Numbered from the stretch's first letter, positions 1-9,593 are shown. The stretch is 64,000 nucleotides of DNA from an uncultured Lachnospiraceae bacterium (GCA_910576535.1 CAJTKK010000015.1:1-64000), one strand, 5' to 3'. The notes: generated by a model from the letters alone, not told the origin. A program made the numbers and translations.

Positions 1-8
1 GAATATAT

Positions 9-81
9 GGGATATTAGCTCAGTTGGTAGAGCACTTGACTTTTAATCAAGTTGTCCGGGGTTCGAATCCCCGATGTCTCA
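9..81 (+). tRNA. tRNA-Lys (anticodon TTT)
   Basis: A full cloverleaf can be folded. The 7-bp acceptor stem pairs 9-15 with 74-80 and includes G-T pairs, the D arm carries AGTTGGTA, the anticodon loop CTTTTAA has TTT at 42-44, and the T arm is CGGGG-TTCGAAT-CCCCG. The discriminator base is A81. The 3' CCA is not encoded, so it must be added after transcription. A terminator hairpin follows directly. Confidence 0.97.
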
Positions 82-87
82 CGGTGA

Positions 88-126
88 AAGCTGTTTCAGA
101 TTTGTTTTATCTGAAGCAGCTTTTTT
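88..126 (+). terminator. Rho-independent terminator after tRNA-Lys
   Basis: A 14-bp stem (AAGCTGTTTCAGAT against ATCTGAAGCAGCTT, one G-T pair) closes a 7-nt loop and is followed by a run of six T. It ends the tRNA transcript. Confidence 0.9.
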
Positions 127-240
127 GACTAATGATATAATAAATGATAGAATAAGCTGGATTCTGATAGATATATTTTTTCTGCAAAAATTAAAATGAT
201 TATCATATATTAGTTAGGGAACAGGAATTTTAACGTTATA

Positions 241-371
241 TATAATGAATGGATAAGAAGTAAAAATTCTTTGGCTGTTTATATAGAGAAGAAATGGCTG
301 TACTGCCAGTGATATGGGCATGTTACGAAAGAAATTAGCCGTAAACGGAGAATCTTGTAAGCAAGATTTTT
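241..371 (+). promoter_or_regulatory. Leader with TATAAT box and terminator-like hairpin before the L,D-transpeptidase gene
   Basis: The 318 bases between the tRNA terminator and the transpeptidase gene hold no gene. TATAAT occurs at 241-246, without a clear -35 box. At 351-371 AATCTTG-TAAG-CAAGATT is followed by TTTTT, an intrinsic-terminator shape only 16 bases before the ribosome site. A transcript starting near 253 would carry this hairpin in its leader, so attenuation is possible. I did not recognise a known riboswitch class. Confidence 0.4.
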
Positions 372-399
372 GTACGATAATATATCAAGGAGATAGGAA

Positions 400-1791
400 A
401 TGAAGTGGAAGAAGCAGTTATGGGTGAAATTGGGGCTTGCAGCAATAATTTCGTTATCAGTTTTAGCTATGATTACTTATATATGGATATCTTTTTATTT
501 TAAAGATCATTACTACTGTAATACAATGATCGGGGGAGAGGATTTTAGCTTTAAAACTCCTATAGAGGCAGAAGAAATATTATATTCCCGGCTGGATAAT
601 TATGTGCTGGAAGTTGTAGGAAGGGATGACTTATCGGATACTGTTATACCAGAAGAAATTGATATGCGGTTTCTTATGGATGACACTTTAGTAAAAATTA
701 AAAAAGAACAGAATCCCCAATTATGGGCAATGAGTTTATTCAAAGAATATAATTATGAATTTCCTTGGCTTGTACAATATGATGAAGAAGCCTTAAAAGA
801 AAAAATGGGGAAAATGGTTTTTTTTCAGGCAAAAAATGTGAGAAAGCCGAATGATGCTTATTTGTCTTATTCCGAAGATGAAAAAGTGTATACCATAGTG
901 GATGCAGATCCCGGAACAGAGGCGCTGAAGGATAAAACACAGGAGGCTTTAAAAGAGGCGCTTGATTTATTGGAGCCAACGGTAGATATAGAAAAGAAGG
1001 GATGTTATAAAGAAGCGCAAATTAAGGGAGAAGATGAGAAGCTAATTGATATAAGGGATAAAGCGAATAAATATGTAAAAGCTAAGATCATCTATAACTG
1101 GAATGGGAATGAAGTGATTGTGGATGGGGATATTATCCACGAATGGATAATGATTGATGGAAATAAGGTTTGGCTGGATGAAGAGAAGGTTAAGGAGTTT
1201 GTAGCGGAACAGGCGAAGAAATATGATACATATGGAAAAAACAGAATATTTCATACAACAGACGGAAGGGAAGTAGAGCTGAAAAGCGGGGCGTACGGGT
1301 GGAAAACAGATAAGGACAGTGAAGGTGAAGCGTTGATTAAGGCATTGAAAAGAGGGGAAACTATAGAAAAAGAACCAGTTTATAGTTACATAGCAGCCCA
1401 GCCTGGGAAAAAGGATATCGGAGACAGCTATGTTGAAATTGATTTAGGCAACCAGCATCTTTATCTTTATGTGGAAGGAGAAATGATTTTAGAAAGCGAT
1501 TTTGTTTCTGGAAATGCAGCCAGAGGATGGAATACGCCGGCCGGTGTTTTTGGATTAACATATAAAACTAGGGATGCAGTGCTTAGGGGGGATAATTATG
1601 CAACACCCGTTAACTACTGGATGCCTTTTAACGGGAATATAGGAATGCATGATGCGACATGGAGGAGTTCTTTTGGCAGTGATATATATTTGACTAATGG
1701 ATCTCATGGATGTATTAATCTTCCTTTTGAAAATGCAAAAATAATTTATGAATATGTATATACCGGATTCCCGGTTATATGTTATTATTAA
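400..1791 (+). CDS. Membrane-anchored L,D-transpeptidase (YkuD) with peptidoglycan-binding-like region
   Basis: This 463-residue protein has one N-terminal membrane segment (about residues 8-31), a long extracellular region resembling the PG_binding_4 repeats of clostridial L,D-transpeptidases, and a C-terminal YkuD catalytic domain. The active-site signature is visible as GMHDATW followed by SHGCINLP, with catalytic Cys at residue 438. Such enzymes make 3-3 peptidoglycan cross-links or attach proteins to the wall outside the membrane. The ATG at 400 follows AAGGAG (387-392). A terminator-like hairpin precedes the gene. The family call is firm; the exact physiological role is not visible. Confidence 0.9.
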   Translation: MKWKKQLWVKLGLAAIISLSVLAMITYIWISFYFKDHYYCNTMIGGEDFSFKTPIEAEEILYSRLDNYVLEVVGRDDLSDTVIPEEIDMRFLMDDTLVKIKKEQNPQLWAMSLFKEYNYEFPWLVQYDEEALKEKMGKMVFFQAKNVRKPNDAYLSYSEDEKVYTIVDADPGTEALKDKTQEALKEALDLLEPTVDIEKKGCYKEAQIKGEDEKLIDIRDKANKYVKAKIIYNWNGNEVIVDGDIIHEWIMIDGNKVWLDEEKVKEFVAEQAKKYDTYGKNRIFHTTDGREVELKSGAYGWKTDKDSEGEALIKALKRGETIEKEPVYSYIAAQPGKKDIGDSYVEIDLGNQHLYLYVEGEMILESDFVSGNAARGWNTPAGVFGLTYKTRDAVLRGDNYATPVNYWMPFNGNIGMHDATWRSSFGSDIYLTNGSHGCINLPFENAKIIYEYVYTGFPVICYY

Positions 1792-1853
1792 AGATGAGGG
1801 ATATTCTTGGAAGATGAATAAACGATGTAATAAGTTTTAGGAGTGGGGTTAAA

Positions 1854-2453
1854 ATGAAAGGCAAAAAGCGGATAAGCGAAAGGAAAAGGGAAAAATTCAG
1901 GAAGTTTTTTGAAAAACAGAAGGAGTGGAACGGATTGCTGAAGGAGTATGGGGATGATATACTTACTTCTGATAATTTTATGAAAACAAGGGACTACATT
2001 CAACATGGGAATATGACAGTAAACAGCCATTGCATTAATGTTGCGATTTATAGTCTTGCAATTAGCCGGAAGCTGAATATACCCTGCAGTCAACGGGAAT
2101 TAGTAAGAGGAGCGTTACTGCATGATTATTTTCTTTACGACTGGCATGATAAATATCATAGGGATATCAAACGGCTTCATGGATTTTACCATCCGGGTAT
2201 TGCATTAAAGAACGCTTCCAGAGAATATAAACTGACAGAGAGGGAAAAAGATATTATTAAAAAGCATATGTGGCCATTGACAGTTATTCCGCCACAGTGC
2301 AGGGAAGCATGGATTGTGAGCGCTGCAGATAAATATTGTTCATTATTGGAAACAATGAAGTTTCATAAAGAACATGGCAGATATATACCAAAGGAAAAAA
2401 CAAGACCGTCTGTGCCGAGCAGAAGCGGGATGACAGTGCAGTACCAGGGATAA
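1854..2453 (+). CDS. HD-domain phosphohydrolase-like protein
   Basis: A 199-residue cytosolic protein. An HD-type metal-binding pattern is seen as NSHCINVA, then LLHDYFLYDWHD, then further His residues (FYHPG, KKHMWP) and AADKYCSL near the C-terminus, typical of small HD hydrolases of Clostridia. The N-terminus is strongly basic (KGKKRISERKREKFRKFF). The substrate is unknown. It starts at ATG 1854 after a GGAGTGGGG-like ribosome site and ends 4 bases before the decarboxylase gene, so the two are probably co-transcribed. Confidence 0.75.
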   Translation: MKGKKRISERKREKFRKFFEKQKEWNGLLKEYGDDILTSDNFMKTRDYIQHGNMTVNSHCINVAIYSLAISRKLNIPCSQRELVRGALLHDYFLYDWHDKYHRDIKRLHGFYHPGIALKNASREYKLTEREKDIIKKHMWPLTVIPPQCREAWIVSAADKYCSLLETMKFHKEHGRYIPKEKTRPSVPSRSGMTVQYQG

Positions 2454-2457
2454 AAAC

Positions 2458-3903
2458 GTGGCAGATTTATATAGACAATTAGAGGGATATGTAAGTTCGG
2501 ATTATTATCCTTTTCATATGCCAGGCCATAAGAGAAATAAAGAATCGGCGAAAGAGAATTTGGCTGTAGCATACAGTTTAGATATTACAGAAATTGATGG
2601 GTTTGATAATCTTCATCAGGCGGAAGGGATCTTAAAAAAAGAACAGGAGAGGGCAGCCAGGATTTACGGGGCTGAGAAAACGTATTTTCTGATTAATGGA
2701 AGTACGGGGGGAATTTTAAGCGCAGTTTCAGCCGTAACGAAGAAAGGCGGCCGGATATTAATCGCGAGAAATTGCCATAAATCAGTTTATCACAGTATCT
2801 GTTTAAACGGTTTGGAGGCGTCTTATCTTTACCCTAAAACTTGGGGAATATGCAATATAGCGGGAGAAGTGGAGCCTGAATCCGTAAAGGATAACTTAAA
2901 AAAACAGCCGGATATAAAAGCGGTGATGATTACTTCACCTACTTATGAAGGAATTGTATCAGATGTAAGAAAAATTGCGGAAATTGCTCACGAATATGGA
3001 GTCCCTCTTATTGTGGACGAAGCCCATGGGGCGCATTTTGGATTTCATGGAGATTACCCGGAGAGTGCAGTAAAATCAGGGGCGGATATTGTGATACATA
3101 GCTTGCATAAAACAATGCCTGCTATGACGCAGACGGCTCTTTTGCATGTAAATGGAAATATGGTTCAGAAACAGAGGCTGGAAAGGTATTTAAGGATGTT
3201 CCAGACGAGCAGCCCTTCCTATGTATTAATGGCATCTATCAGCAATTGTTTGGATTTGATAGAGAACGAGGGCGCTGAGAGGCTGGGAAAGCTGAAGGAA
3301 CTCAGGGATAACCTGGTGAAGAAAGTGGAAGAGTGTAACTTTATAAAGGTTGGGATAAACGGGAAGCAAGGATCTGGTCTGGGAGTATATGCAGATCCAT
3401 GCAAACTAGTTATTTACGCAGATAAGGGAAGACTTACCGGGAAGCAATTGTATGATATATTAAGGGACAAATACCATCTGCAGATGGAAATGGCGGCCGG
3501 GAGTTATGTTCTTGGCATTCTTTCTATGATGGACACACAGGAAGGAATGGACAGGCTGGCTTCTGCGTTACTGGAAATAGATAAAGATATATCATCAGGA
3601 AAAATAACGGCAGGAATTGTTTTGCCGGCATTTCCTGTCATTGGCACAGAAAGCAGGAGCGTAATGCCAATTTTCCAGGCATATGAGAAAGAACAGGAAA
3701 AAGTAGAGCTGGAAAAAGCAGAAGGAAGGGTGGCGGCCGAATTCCTGAATTTATATCCTCCGGGAATTCCGTTAGCCGTTCCGGGGGAACAGTTGGGCAA
3801 AAAGACGATTGAGCTGTTTTTGGCTTATGAAAGTGCAGGTTTTCATGTACAGGGAATAGAGGATGGATATATCAGAGCAATTAAGGATAATGAGAAAAAA
3901 TAA
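2458..3903 (+). CDS. Orn/Lys/Arg decarboxylase-family PLP enzyme (YaaO-like)
   Basis: This 481-residue fold-type I PLP enzyme carries the family N-terminal signature FHMPGHKR, the cofactor-contacting DEAHGAHFGFH and the Schiff-base lysine in HSLHKTMPA. The C-terminal decarboxylase domain follows (YPPGIPLAVPGE). The family decarboxylates lysine, arginine or ornithine to polyamine precursors; the substrate cannot be read here. Translation appears to start at GTG 2458, because the next ATG (2518) would cut into the conserved HMPGHKR motif. Its place ahead of yaaR-holB-yaaT matches Bacillus yaaO. Confidence 0.88.
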   Translation: MADLYRQLEGYVSSDYYPFHMPGHKRNKESAKENLAVAYSLDITEIDGFDNLHQAEGILKKEQERAARIYGAEKTYFLINGSTGGILSAVSAVTKKGGRILIARNCHKSVYHSICLNGLEASYLYPKTWGICNIAGEVEPESVKDNLKKQPDIKAVMITSPTYEGIVSDVRKIAEIAHEYGVPLIVDEAHGAHFGFHGDYPESAVKSGADIVIHSLHKTMPAMTQTALLHVNGNMVQKQRLERYLRMFQTSSPSYVLMASISNCLDLIENEGAERLGKLKELRDNLVKKVEECNFIKVGINGKQGSGLGVYADPCKLVIYADKGRLTGKQLYDILRDKYHLQMEMAAGSYVLGILSMMDTQEGMDRLASALLEIDKDISSGKITAGIVLPAFPVIGTESRSVMPIFQAYEKEQEKVELEKAEGRVAAEFLNLYPPGIPLAVPGEQLGKKTIELFLAYESAGFHVQGIEDGYIRAIKDNEKK

Positions 3904-3965
3904 CAAAAAAGATATAGCAGAAACAGGACAGCTAGAAAGACTATAGTAAAGGAGACAGAAAAAGT

Positions 3966-5378
3966 ATGAGAAAGACTAAAATTATTTGTACAATAGGTCC
4001 AGCGAGTGAAAGCGAGGAAAAATTACGGGAGCTTATGCTGGCCGGCATGGATGTTGCCCGTTTTAATTTTTCTCATGGCAGCCATGAAGAGCATAAGAAA
4101 AAATTTGCAAAAGTAGTAAAAATAAGCGGGGAGTTAAATCTTCCAGTTGCTACATTGCTGGATACAAAGGGGCCGGAAATCAGGCTCCAGGATTTTGAAG
4201 GGGGAAAAGCTGAATTAAAGGAAGGACAGAAATTTATTTTAACAACAGAGGAAATTATGGGGGATTCTTCAAAGGCATCTATTACGTATAAAAATTTGAA
4301 GAATGATATTAAAGAAGGAATGTCTATCCTCATTGATGACGGGCTGATTGAAATGTCAGTAGAAGAAATAAGCGGAGAGGAAATTATTTGTACAGTTATT
4401 AACGGGGGATGGGTGTCCAACCATAAAGGCGTGAATGTACCGAATGCGATTTTATCTATGCCTTATATCAATGAAACGGATAGGGAAGATATTATTTTTG
4501 GCTGCGAAATGGGATATGATTTTATTGCAGCTTCTTTCGCCAGATGCAAAGAGGATATTCTGGAATTAAGAAGTATCCTGGAGAAACATAACAGCCAGAT
4601 GCAGATAATTGCAAAAATTGAAAATATGCAGGGCATCCAGAACTTGGAGGAAATACTGTCCGTATCCGATGGCATTATGGTAGCAAGAGGTGATATGGGA
4701 GTGGAGATTCCCTTAGAGGAAGTGCCGGTATTGCAGAAAAAAATGATAAAAATGGCAGAGGAACAAGGGAAGTATGTCATTACGGCGACACAGATGCTGG
4801 AATCTATGATAAAAAATCCAAGGCCGACAAGAGCAGAGGTGACGGATATTGCAAACGCGATATATGACGGAACAACGGCTATTATGCTTTCAGGCGAAAG
4901 CGCAGCGGGGATGTATCCGGTAGAGGCCGTAAAAACAATGGCAAAGATTGCGGAGCGTTCAGAAAAGGATATTGATTATACATCGCGTATGAAAAAAAGG
5001 ATAGGAACAGTAGCTTCTGATGTAACAGCAGCTATTTCTCATGCGACATGTACAACAGCATCGGATTTAAATGCGGCAGCTATCATTACAGTAACTATGT
5101 CGGGATTTACTGCAAGAATGATCTCCAAATATAAGCCATGCTGTCCGGTTATTGCCTGTGCCGTAAACCCGAGGGTATGCAGGCAGCTTAACCTTTCATG
5201 GGGGGTAGTCCCTATCCTGATTGAAAAAGAGGAAAATGCAGACGATCTTTTTGGACAGTCCGCACAGGCTGTGGAGAAGGCAGGGTATGTGAAGAAAGGG
5301 GATGTAGCGGTCCTGACGGCAGGCGTGCCTTTGGGGGTAGCCGGAAATACAAATATGCTGCGTGTTATCGAGGTATAG
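3966..5378 (+). CDS. pyk: Pyruvate kinase
   Basis: A 470-residue enzyme converting PEP and ADP to pyruvate and ATP at the end of glycolysis. It shows the N-terminal TKIICTIGPAS, the active-site IIAKIENMQGI with catalytic Lys, metal-binding VMVARGDMGVEIP and TATQMLESMI. The length fits the core enzyme without the extra C-terminal PEP-utiliser domain found in Bacillus pyruvate kinase. The ribosome site AAAGGAGA precedes ATG 3966. It sits where tmk and yaaQ lie in Bacillus. Confidence 0.96.
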   Translation: MRKTKIICTIGPASESEEKLRELMLAGMDVARFNFSHGSHEEHKKKFAKVVKISGELNLPVATLLDTKGPEIRLQDFEGGKAELKEGQKFILTTEEIMGDSSKASITYKNLKNDIKEGMSILIDDGLIEMSVEEISGEEIICTVINGGWVSNHKGVNVPNAILSMPYINETDREDIIFGCEMGYDFIAASFARCKEDILELRSILEKHNSQMQIIAKIENMQGIQNLEEILSVSDGIMVARGDMGVEIPLEEVPVLQKKMIKMAEEQGKYVITATQMLESMIKNPRPTRAEVTDIANAIYDGTTAIMLSGESAAGMYPVEAVKTMAKIAERSEKDIDYTSRMKKRIGTVASDVTAAISHATCTTASDLNAAAIITVTMSGFTARMISKYKPCCPVIACAVNPRVCRQLNLSWGVVPILIEKEENADDLFGQSAQAVEKAGYVKKGDVAVLTAGVPLGVAGNTNMLRVIEV

Positions 5379-5541
5379 GGGAAACAAATAAAAACGCGGA
5401 AAAAGATTTTTGTTCCGGAATAAATGAATGCGGCTGGGACTGATAGCTGGTTTCAAAACAGTAATCCGAAAAACGCTTAAAGGGGATGAAAGGGTATATT
5501 GTCAGGCAAACGAAAGACCATGCCTGATAGGAGGAGATTAT

Positions 5542-5985
5542 ATGGATATAAAAGTCAACCAGGTAAGTAAGCCGGTGCAGGTAGAGCAGACGGTTCAGCA
5601 GCCGCAGGCGGAAGGAGGGGCTTTCAGGCTTGCACTAATCAGCAATATCGAGGAACAGGAACTGCAGGCAAGGCTGGCTTCCCTTATGGAAGAGATTACA
5701 ATGCAGGGGGATAAACTGGCAAAACACCGGAATATTAAAGATATGAAAAAATACCGGACGTTAGTAAAGGAATTTTTGAATGAAATTGTAAACCGTTCCC
5801 ACTCATTTTCCAGGGAGAATTTTCTGGATAGAAGGGGAAGGCATAGGGTTTACGGAATTATACGCCTGGTGGATGCTAAATTGGATGAACTGGCGCAGGA
5901 ACTGGTAAAAGATGAAAAAGATAATCTGAATATACTTAGCAAAATAGGTGAAATCAGGGGGCTTCTTTTAGACATTTTCACTTAA
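5542..5985 (+). CDS. yaaR: YaaR family protein (DUF327)
   Basis: A 147-residue mostly helical protein with the family-like core FLNEIVNRSHSFSRENFLDRRGR and a C-terminal LVDAKLDELAQELV. The frame is open upstream to 5428, but a strong ribosome site (AGGAGGAG) lies just before ATG 5542, so I use that start. The family has no firmly established enzymatic role. It is followed after 12 bases by holB, the order seen in Bacillus (yaaR-holB-yaaT), which supports the assignment. Confidence 0.85.
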   Translation: MDIKVNQVSKPVQVEQTVQQPQAEGGAFRLALISNIEEQELQARLASLMEEITMQGDKLAKHRNIKDMKKYRTLVKEFLNEIVNRSHSFSRENFLDRRGRHRVYGIIRLVDAKLDELAQELVKDEKDNLNILSKIGEIRGLLLDIFT

Positions 5986-5997
5986 GGAGGTTGATAG

Positions 5998-7005
5998 ATG
6001 GCTAAATTTGCGGACATTATAGGGCAGGAACAGATAAAAGAACATCTTCAGAATGCATTGCAAAGGGAAAAGATATCCCATGCATATATATTGAATGGGG
6101 AGAGAAATTCCGGAAAAGAATTTATTGCAAAGATTTTTGCATCCGCCCTGCAATGTGAGAAACCGGATGGGTCTTCAGGAATGCTGGAGCCTTGCGGGGA
6201 ATGTCATTCTTGTAAACAGATGGCAAGCAAAAACCAGCCCGATGTAAAATATATATCCCATGAAAAGCCCGGAAGTATTGGCGTGGAAGATATCCGTTCG
6301 CAGATTAATGGCGATGTGGCTATCAAACCATATAGCAGTCCGCGGAAAATATATATTATAAATGAGGGCGAGAAGATGACGGTGCAGGCGCAGAATGCTC
6401 TTTTAAAAACATTAGAGGAACCGCCGGCATATACGGTTATCCTGATTTTGACGATGAATATGGAATCACTGCTTCCTACAGTCCTAAGCCGGTGTACAGC
6501 GCTTAATATGAAGCCGGTAAGAGATAATCAAATAAAAAAATTCTTGATGGAAGTCATGCAAGTGCCGGATTACAAAGCGGATCTATGCGCCGCATTTGCA
6601 AGAGGGAATATAGGTAAAGCAAAACTGCTTGCTTCCAGTGAGGAATTCGAGCATGTAAAGGAAGAAGCGGTTACGCTTTTAAAATATATAAATGATATGG
6701 AAATCAGTGAAATTGTAGCAGCTATTAAGAAAATTAATGAATATAAGCTGGATGTCAACGATTATTTTGATATTCTGGCTATATGGTATAGGGATGTACT
6801 TTTATTTAAGGCTACAAATGATGCGAATCACTTGATTTTTAAGGAAGAGATACCTTATATTAGAAAAGTGGCAGACAGAAGCGCTTATGAAGGAATTGAA
6901 AAGATTATCCATGCGCTGGATAAGTCGAAACAGCGTTTAAATGCCAATGTAAATTTTGATTTAACGATGGAGCTTTTGCTTCTGACAATTAAAGAGAATT
7001 CGTGA
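5998..7005 (+). CDS. holB: DNA polymerase III delta' subunit
   Basis: This 335-residue clamp-loader subunit shows the P-loop-like GERNSGKEF, a four-cysteine zinc module (C-x11-CGECHSC pattern around 6172-6220) and the SRC motif (LSRCTAL) used to trigger ATP hydrolysis in neighbouring subunits. It works in the clamp loader that places the sliding clamp on DNA. AGGAGG precedes ATG 5998. It lies between yaaR and yaaT as in other Firmicutes. Confidence 0.93.
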   Translation: MAKFADIIGQEQIKEHLQNALQREKISHAYILNGERNSGKEFIAKIFASALQCEKPDGSSGMLEPCGECHSCKQMASKNQPDVKYISHEKPGSIGVEDIRSQINGDVAIKPYSSPRKIYIINEGEKMTVQAQNALLKTLEEPPAYTVILILTMNMESLLPTVLSRCTALNMKPVRDNQIKKFLMEVMQVPDYKADLCAAFARGNIGKAKLLASSEEFEHVKEEAVTLLKYINDMEISEIVAAIKKINEYKLDVNDYFDILAIWYRDVLLFKATNDANHLIFKEEIPYIRKVADRSAYEGIEKIIHALDKSKQRLNANVNFDLTMELLLLTIKENS

Positions 7006-7017
7006 GGTTGATAGATT

Positions 7018-7926
7018 ATGGTTAAAGTAATTGGAGTACGTTTCCGCACAGCGGGAAAAATATATTTTTTTGATCCGGGCCGCCTGAATATAAAAAAAGG
7101 CGATCATGTGATAGTGGAGACGGCAAGAGGAATCGAATATGGGACAGTGGTAGGCGGGGTAAAGGAAGTTGAGGACGATAAGGTGGTTCAGCCGCTAAAG
7201 CCGGTGCTGCGTATTGCAACGCAAAAGGACAATGAGCAGGAGGCCTCTAATAAAAGGAAAGAGAAAGAGGCTTTTAAAATATGCCTGGAAAAAATCAGGA
7301 AGCATAACTTAGAAATGAAGTTGATTGATGCGGAATACACATTTGACAATAATAAAGTACTATTTTATTTTACGGCAGATGGGCGGATTGATTTCCGTGA
7401 ACTGGTAAAGGATTTGGCTTCGGTATTTAAAACAAGGATCGAGCTGCGGCAAATCGGGGTCAGGGATGAAACAAAAATTGTGGGAGGAATTGGCATCTGT
7501 GGGCGGGCATTGTGCTGTCACACATATCTTTCTGAATTTATTCCAGTATCTATCAAAATGGCAAAAGAACAAAATCTGTCGTTAAATCCCACAAAGATTT
7601 CAGGCGTTTGCGGACGGTTAATGTGCTGCCTGAAAAATGAGGAGGAAACATATGAGGATTTAAACCGCAGGCTGCCTAATCCAGGGGATTACGTTACGAC
7701 TGACGACGGGTATAAAGGAACTGTACACAGTGTAAATGTACTCCGGCAGTTAGTAAAGGTAATTATTGAGAAGGATGACGAAAAAGAAATACAAGAATAT
7801 AAAGTAAATCAGCTTAAGTTTAAAAGAAAGCATAAGAATACAAGAATGGAAGTAAATGACGAGGAATTGAGGAAGCTGGAAAAACTGGAAAAGCAGGAAG
7901 GGAAATCGAAACTGGATGACAATTAA
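7018..7926 (+). CDS. yaaT: PSP1 / YaaT family protein
   Basis: This 302-residue protein has the PSP1 pattern: KIYFFDPG and VETARGIEYGTV near the N-terminus, then conserved cysteines in GICGRALCCHTYL and GVCGRLMCCLKNEEETY. In Bacillus, YaaT (RicT) acts with YlbF and YmcA in RNase Y-dependent mRNA processing and in sporulation control; that partner role is known for the family and not shown here. The C-terminus is lysine- and glutamate-rich. It overlaps trmN6 by 11 bases, indicating translational coupling. Confidence 0.92.
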   Translation: MVKVIGVRFRTAGKIYFFDPGRLNIKKGDHVIVETARGIEYGTVVGGVKEVEDDKVVQPLKPVLRIATQKDNEQEASNKRKEKEAFKICLEKIRKHNLEMKLIDAEYTFDNNKVLFYFTADGRIDFRELVKDLASVFKTRIELRQIGVRDETKIVGGIGICGRALCCHTYLSEFIPVSIKMAKEQNLSLNPTKISGVCGRLMCCLKNEEETYEDLNRRLPNPGDYVTTDDGYKGTVHSVNVLRQLVKVIIEKDDEKEIQEYKVNQLKFKRKHKNTRMEVNDEELRKLEKLEKQEGKSKLDDN

Positions 7927-8653
7927 GCTAAAGGAAAACGAAAGACTGGATGAATTGCAGCGGAATGGTTACCGGATTATCCAGAATCCTGAAAAATTCT
8001 GTTTTGGAATGGATGCGGTTCTTTTATCAGGTTTTGCCAGAGCCAGGGAAGGAGATAAAGTGCTGGATCTTGGCACAGGCACAGGGATTATTCCTATCCT
8101 TATGGCTGCGAAGACGAAGGCTTTTCATTTTACCGGGCTGGAGATTCAGGCGGAAAGCGCTGATATGGCAAGACGCAGCGTGGCTTTAAATGGGCTGGAG
8201 GAAAGAATTTCGGTGGCAGAGGGAGATATCAAGGAGGCAGGGACGTTATTCGGAGCTGCTTCTTTTGATGTTATTACATGCAATCCTCCATATATGATCG
8301 GGCAGCACGGTCTGACAAATCCGGATACGCCTAAGGCGGTTGCAAGACATGAAATACTTTGCACATTGGAGGATGTGGTTGGACAGGCGGCAAAATTGCT
8401 ATGCCCAGGAGGGAATTTTTTTATGGTTCACAGGCCTTTTAGGCTGGCGGAGATTATAGCGCTTTTATGCCGGTATAAGCTGGAGCCGAAAAGAATGCAG
8501 TTGGTATACCCTTTTATAGATAAAGAACCAAATATGGTATTGATTGAAGCAAACCGTGGGGGAAAACCGAGGATGAGGGTGGAAAAGCCCCTGATTGTTT
8601 ATAAGGAGCCTGGGGTTTATATGCCGGAAATACATGAAATTTACGGATATTAA
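7916..8653 (+). CDS. trmN6: tRNA1(Val) (adenine37-N6)-methyltransferase-like protein
   Basis: A 245-residue class I SAM-dependent methyltransferase. Motif I is seen as LDLGTGTGIIPILMA and the N6-adenine signature as TCNPPYM. The family (YfiC/TrmN6; YabB in Bacillus) methylates A37 of tRNA-Val in E. coli. The start ATG 7916 lies inside the end of yaaT. The exact tRNA target is inferred from the family only. Confidence 0.88.
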   Translation: MTIKLKENERLDELQRNGYRIIQNPEKFCFGMDAVLLSGFARAREGDKVLDLGTGTGIIPILMAAKTKAFHFTGLEIQAESADMARRSVALNGLEERISVAEGDIKEAGTLFGAASFDVITCNPPYMIGQHGLTNPDTPKAVARHEILCTLEDVVGQAAKLLCPGGNFFMVHRPFRLAEIIALLCRYKLEPKRMQLVYPFIDKEPNMVLIEANRGGKPRMRVEKPLIVYKEPGVYMPEIHEIYGY

Positions 8654-8684
8654 TAAAAAAGCAGGAAAACAAAAGGAGGATAGT

Positions 8685-9533
8685 ATGGCTGGGATGCTGT
8701 ATCTATGCGCTACGCCAATCGGTAATTTAGAGGATATGACATTCAGGGTTCTGGATACTTTGCGGAGCGTAGATGTAATTGCTGCGGAAGATACGAGAAA
8801 TAGCATAAAGCTTTTAAATCATTTCCAGATTAAAACACCAATGACAAGTTATCATGAATACAATAGGGTGGAGAAGGCACATTATCTCATAAGGCTTATG
8901 CAGGAAGGAAAAAATGTTGCATTAATTACGGATGCAGGGACACCGGCAATTTCGGATCCCGGGGAGACCTTAGTGGCTTTATGCCAGGAAGCAGGAATCC
9001 GGGTGACTTCATTGCCAGGGGCGGCGGCTTGCATAACGGCTTTGACATTATCGGGATTGAGTACAAAGAGGTTTTGCTTTGAAGGTTTCCTTCCTGCGGA
9101 TAAAAAAGAAAAAAAAGCAGTTTTGGAAGAGCTGGCAAAAGAAAGCCGCACCATGATTATATATGAGGCGCCGCACCATTTAAAAAACACTTTAAAAGAC
9201 CTGAAGGATGTGCTGGGGGACAGGAAGGCGGCAATATGCCGTGAGCTTACAAAAAAATTTGAAACGGTAATGCCTGTCACACTGAAAGAAGCCTTAAAAT
9301 TCTATGAGGAAAACGAACCAAGAGGGGAATATGTACTGGTTATACAAGGGAAAAGCCTGGAGGAAAAAAAGCAGGAGGCGGTTTTGGAATGGAGGGAGAT
9401 GCCGCTCAAAGAACATATGCAATATTATGAAAATCAAGGCATAGATAAAAAAGACGCAATGAAGCTCACAGCCAGAGACAGAGGAATTGGTAAAAGAGAT
9501 GTCTATAGGATGCTTTTGGAGATGGAAGATTGA
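8685..9533 (+). CDS. rsmI: 16S rRNA (cytidine1402-2'-O)-methyltransferase
   Basis: A 282-residue tetrapyrrole-methylase-fold enzyme that 2'-O-methylates C1402 in the ribosomal decoding centre. Family signatures are LYLCATPIGNLEDMTFR near the start, AAEDTRNSIKLL, ITDAGTPAISDPG and FEGFLPADKKEK. The start is ATG 8685, preceded by AAAAGGAGG; the upstream in-frame codons overlap trmN6. It ends the housekeeping block. Confidence 0.95.
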   Translation: MAGMLYLCATPIGNLEDMTFRVLDTLRSVDVIAAEDTRNSIKLLNHFQIKTPMTSYHEYNRVEKAHYLIRLMQEGKNVALITDAGTPAISDPGETLVALCQEAGIRVTSLPGAAACITALTLSGLSTKRFCFEGFLPADKKEKKAVLEELAKESRTMIIYEAPHHLKNTLKDLKDVLGDRKAAICRELTKKFETVMPVTLKEALKFYEENEPRGEYVLVIQGKSLEEKKQEAVLEWREMPLKEHMQYYENQGIDKKDAMKLTARDRGIGKRDVYRMLLEMED

Positions 9534-9593
9534 CACATAAAACATGTATTTTTGGGAGCGTTAAGCAAATAGCATTTATTTTATAAAAAAATA

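Noticed and set aside
253..371. c-di-GMP (GEMM) or other known riboswitch before the L,D-transpeptidase gene
   Set aside because: The conserved core sequences of the classes I can recall are not present; only an unassigned leader is reported.
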